Positions 62,893 to 64,000 of a DNA stretch of 64,000 nucleotides are shown here, in pieces; within the stretch, counting starts at the first letter, position 1, and each line of letters starts with the position of its first letter. Position numbers and translations under genes: made by a program. The stretch is taken from assembly GCA_025362495.1 (NCBI GenBank), contig JANYGI010000047.1, forward strand, positions 1 through 64,000. The letters run 5' to 3'. Under the pieces are notes generated by a model. It saw nothing but the letters and a program-made list of their open reading frames with translations. It was not told the origin of the DNA and made no database searches. The DNA is from Byssovorax sp. (GTDB taxonomy: Bacteria > Myxococcota_A > Polyangia > Polyangiales > Polyangiaceae).

Positions 62893-63705
62893 TCAGGCGA
62901 TGCCGATGGAGTTCAGGTAGCCCGAAGCCAGCCCGTCCACGTCGTTCTGCGAAGGGTGGAAGTCGCGCCGGATGTACTCCTTGATCCCGCGCGCAAAGAT
63001 TCGCTCGGCGATGGTCCCGCGCGTGTCGACCTTGCGGAACGCGCCGAACGAGCCGCGCTCGCCTCTCTTCCAATCCTGCTGGAGGAGCATGCCAGTCGCG
63101 GCGATCCAGAAGCCACCCAGCATGAGCGTCGCCATCGCCAGCCCCGCCATGCGCAGCGGGTAGCTCGGCGCCACCGCCTTCAGCACGTCGAACGCCACCG
63201 CGCGGTGCTCGATCTCCTCCGCAGCATGCCAGAGCAGGAGGCCTTTCATCGTCGGGTGGGCCAGCTCGAGGAGCCCTTCCCGGAAGACGTTCTCGGCCAT
63301 GATGGCCGTGAAATGCTCGAGCGCGACCGTGACCGCCAGGCGCAGCTCCGGCGTCGACGCCGGCTCGATCATCCCGAAAGCGATGCGCTCGTAGGTGGCG
63401 AGGAAGCCCGCGATGTCATAGCCCTGCGCCTCCATCACCTCGAAGAAGCGCTCGTGAGCCTGGGCGTGCCGGCCCTCTTGCCCGAAGAAGCCTTTGACTT
63501 GCTCGCGCAGGTGCGGGTCTTCGATCTGATCGAGGTAATGGCGGACGCTGCGGACGAAGAACCGTTCGCCCGCGGGAAACAGCAGGTTCGCTCCGTTGAC
63601 GATGTGGGACGGGACGGCGAGATCCCCGAACCAGCGGCGCGGGATGCCTTCGTCGAACGACACCGGAGCGCTGCGCGGACGGGGGACGGATTGCGTTGCC
63701 AGCAT
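62893..63705 (-). CDS. Ferritin-like metal-dependent hydrolase (PF10118-like)
   Basis: A 270-aa all-helical protein with the carboxylate/His pattern of the predicted metal-dependent hydrolase family: FFGQEGRHAQAHERFFEVME, LAVTVALEHFTAIMAENVF and LLLWHAAEEIEHRAVAFDV. These E-x(2)-H and E-x(2-3)-E-H sets would bind two metal ions, as in ferritin-like diiron proteins. A hydrophobic stretch near 180-205 could touch the membrane. Its start lies two bases from one of two 19-bp palindromes shared with the divergent TetR gene, so the gene is almost surely under TetR control. An AGGAG box (63714-63718, minus strand) overlaps that operator. Confidence 0.87.
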   Translation of the reverse strand: MLATQSVPRPRSAPVSFDEGIPRRWFGDLAVPSHIVNGANLLFPAGERFFVRSVRHYLDQIEDPHLREQVKGFFGQEGRHAQAHERFFEVMEAQGYDIAGFLATYERIAFGMIEPASTPELRLAVTVALEHFTAIMAENVFREGLLELAHPTMKGLLLWHAAEEIEHRAVAFDVLKAVAPSYPLRMAGLAMATLMLGGFWIAATGMLLQQDWKRGERGSFGAFRKVDTRGTIAERIFARGIKEYIRRDFHPSQNDVDGLASGYLNSIGIA

Positions 63706-63707
63706 CT

Positions 63708-63726
63708 TATTGACTCCTGTTCAACA
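63708..63726. promoter_or_regulatory. TetR-type operator, site 1 (imperfect)
   Basis: TATTGA-N7-TCAACA, a 19-bp inverted repeat with one mismatch to site 2. It overlaps the ribosome binding site of the hydrolase gene and lies two bases before its start. The flanking GCCGG after TCAACA is also present at site 2. Confidence 0.75.
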
Positions 63727-63748
63727 GCCGGATCCCACATCTAGCAAG

Positions 63749-63767
63749 TGTTGAACGGAAGTCAACA
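63749..63767. promoter_or_regulatory. TetR-type operator, site 2 (perfect palindrome)
   Basis: TGTTGA-N7-TCAACA, perfect six-base arms. Its centre is 41 bp from that of site 1, close to four helical turns, so two dimers could bind the same DNA face. A TTGACT hexamer on the minus strand (63766-63761) inside the site could be the -35 of the hydrolase promoter. Confidence 0.8.
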
Positions 63768-63785
63768 GCCGGCTAAGGTGGCGTG

Positions 63786-64000
63786 ATGGCCCTCGCAAAA
63801 CGTCGTCTGACGAAGCCCCCGCGGGCCCGGCTCGACGTGGACGAGCGCCGCGCTCAGCTCCTCGCGCTCGGCCTCGAGCTCTTCAGCCAGCGGGCCTACG
63901 ACGCCATCTCGATCGATGAGATCGCCCTCGCCGCCGGCATCTCGAAGGGGCTGCTCTATCACTACTTCCCCACCAAGCGAGACTTCTACGCGGCGGCGAT
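63786..64000 (+). CDS. TetR-family transcriptional regulator (cut by window edge)
   Basis: The first 71 codons. A basic N-terminus (A-K-R-R-L-T-K) leads into a classic TetR N-terminal HTH: RRAQLLALGLELFSQRAYD, ISIDEIALAAGISKGLLYHY, F-P-T-K-R-D-F-Y. The start is ATG 63786 or GTG 63783. The C-terminal ligand domain is outside the window. It is divergent from the ferritin-like hydrolase, with two matching palindromes between them that it probably binds as a dimer to repress both genes. Ligand unknown. Confidence 0.93.
   Translation, partial: MALAKRRLTKPPRARLDVDERRAQLLALGLELFSQRAYDAISIDEIALAAGISKGLLYHYFPTKRDFYAAA

Overview
The window is high-GC, gene-dense bacterial chromosome and reads as a myxobacterium, most likely of the order Polyangiales. 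This is inferred from gene content: several Hanks-type Ser/Thr kinases with C-terminal membrane anchors, an FHA-sigma54 activator, a TPR-CHAT protein, many Cys-anchored lipoproteins with Ser/Thr/Gly/Pro-rich linkers, two C-termini of the MYXO-CTERM type, GYF/zinc-ribbon/beta-propeller proteins, and families of unknown function common in that group. I saw no rRNA, tRNA, CRISPR array or insertion sequence.

Layout. 0-8.4 kb: a cut-off secreted protein, a ricin-type/GH6 cellulase lipoprotein, a membrane Ser/Thr kinase, DUF1015, rhodanese, small surface or hypothetical proteins and a family 2 glycosyltransferase. 8.4-16.5 kb: a six-TIG-repeat protein, a carotenoid oxygenase translationally coupled to an SCP2-type thiolase, a short Hsp70 and a long-chain acyl-CoA ligase. 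16.5-20.1 kb: arrestin-like, HAD and TPR proteins. 20.2-31.3 kb: a surface-glycan block with two polyprenyl-phosphate-type glycosyltransferases, a PIG-L deacetylase, a methyltransferase, two tandem YbhN-type membrane proteins and two large multi-pass proteins (DUF6798-like, DUF2079). 31.3-37 kb: universal stress protein, lipoproteins, an RRM protein with a clear terminator, and enolase. 37.1-38.9 kb: an isolated TssL/DotU plus a truncated TssM/IcmF. 39-45 kb: Rpn-like, NUDIX, DUF488, an erythromycin-esterase-type lipoprotein, a CTP-synthase-like amidotransferase and a secreted protein.

45.2-52.5 kb holds an FHA-sigma54 activator, a TPR-CHAT protein and a giant kinase-ATPase-TPR protein. All three are broken by frameshifts, while I found none elsewhere in the window. 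One looks like a 5-bp tandem duplication, another like a lost base in a C run, so either decay or assembly error is possible.

52.5-64 kb: a mini-lipoprotein, a DTW protein fused to a degenerate exonuclease-like domain, a trypsin-like protease with both a lipobox and a MYXO-CTERM tail, a divergent NADAR / ADP-ribosyltransferase-like pair followed by a Uma2 nuclease, a DsbA-like lipoprotein, a three-gene GYF/zinc-ribbon/propeller/propeller/kinase operon, and a ferritin-like metal-dependent hydrolase divergent from a TetR regulator with two matching 19-bp operators between them.

The strongest candidates for undescribed systems are the ART-like/NADAR pair, the GYF-propeller-kinase operon, the minimal TssL-TssM pair and the broken CHAT/kinase/sigma54 module.
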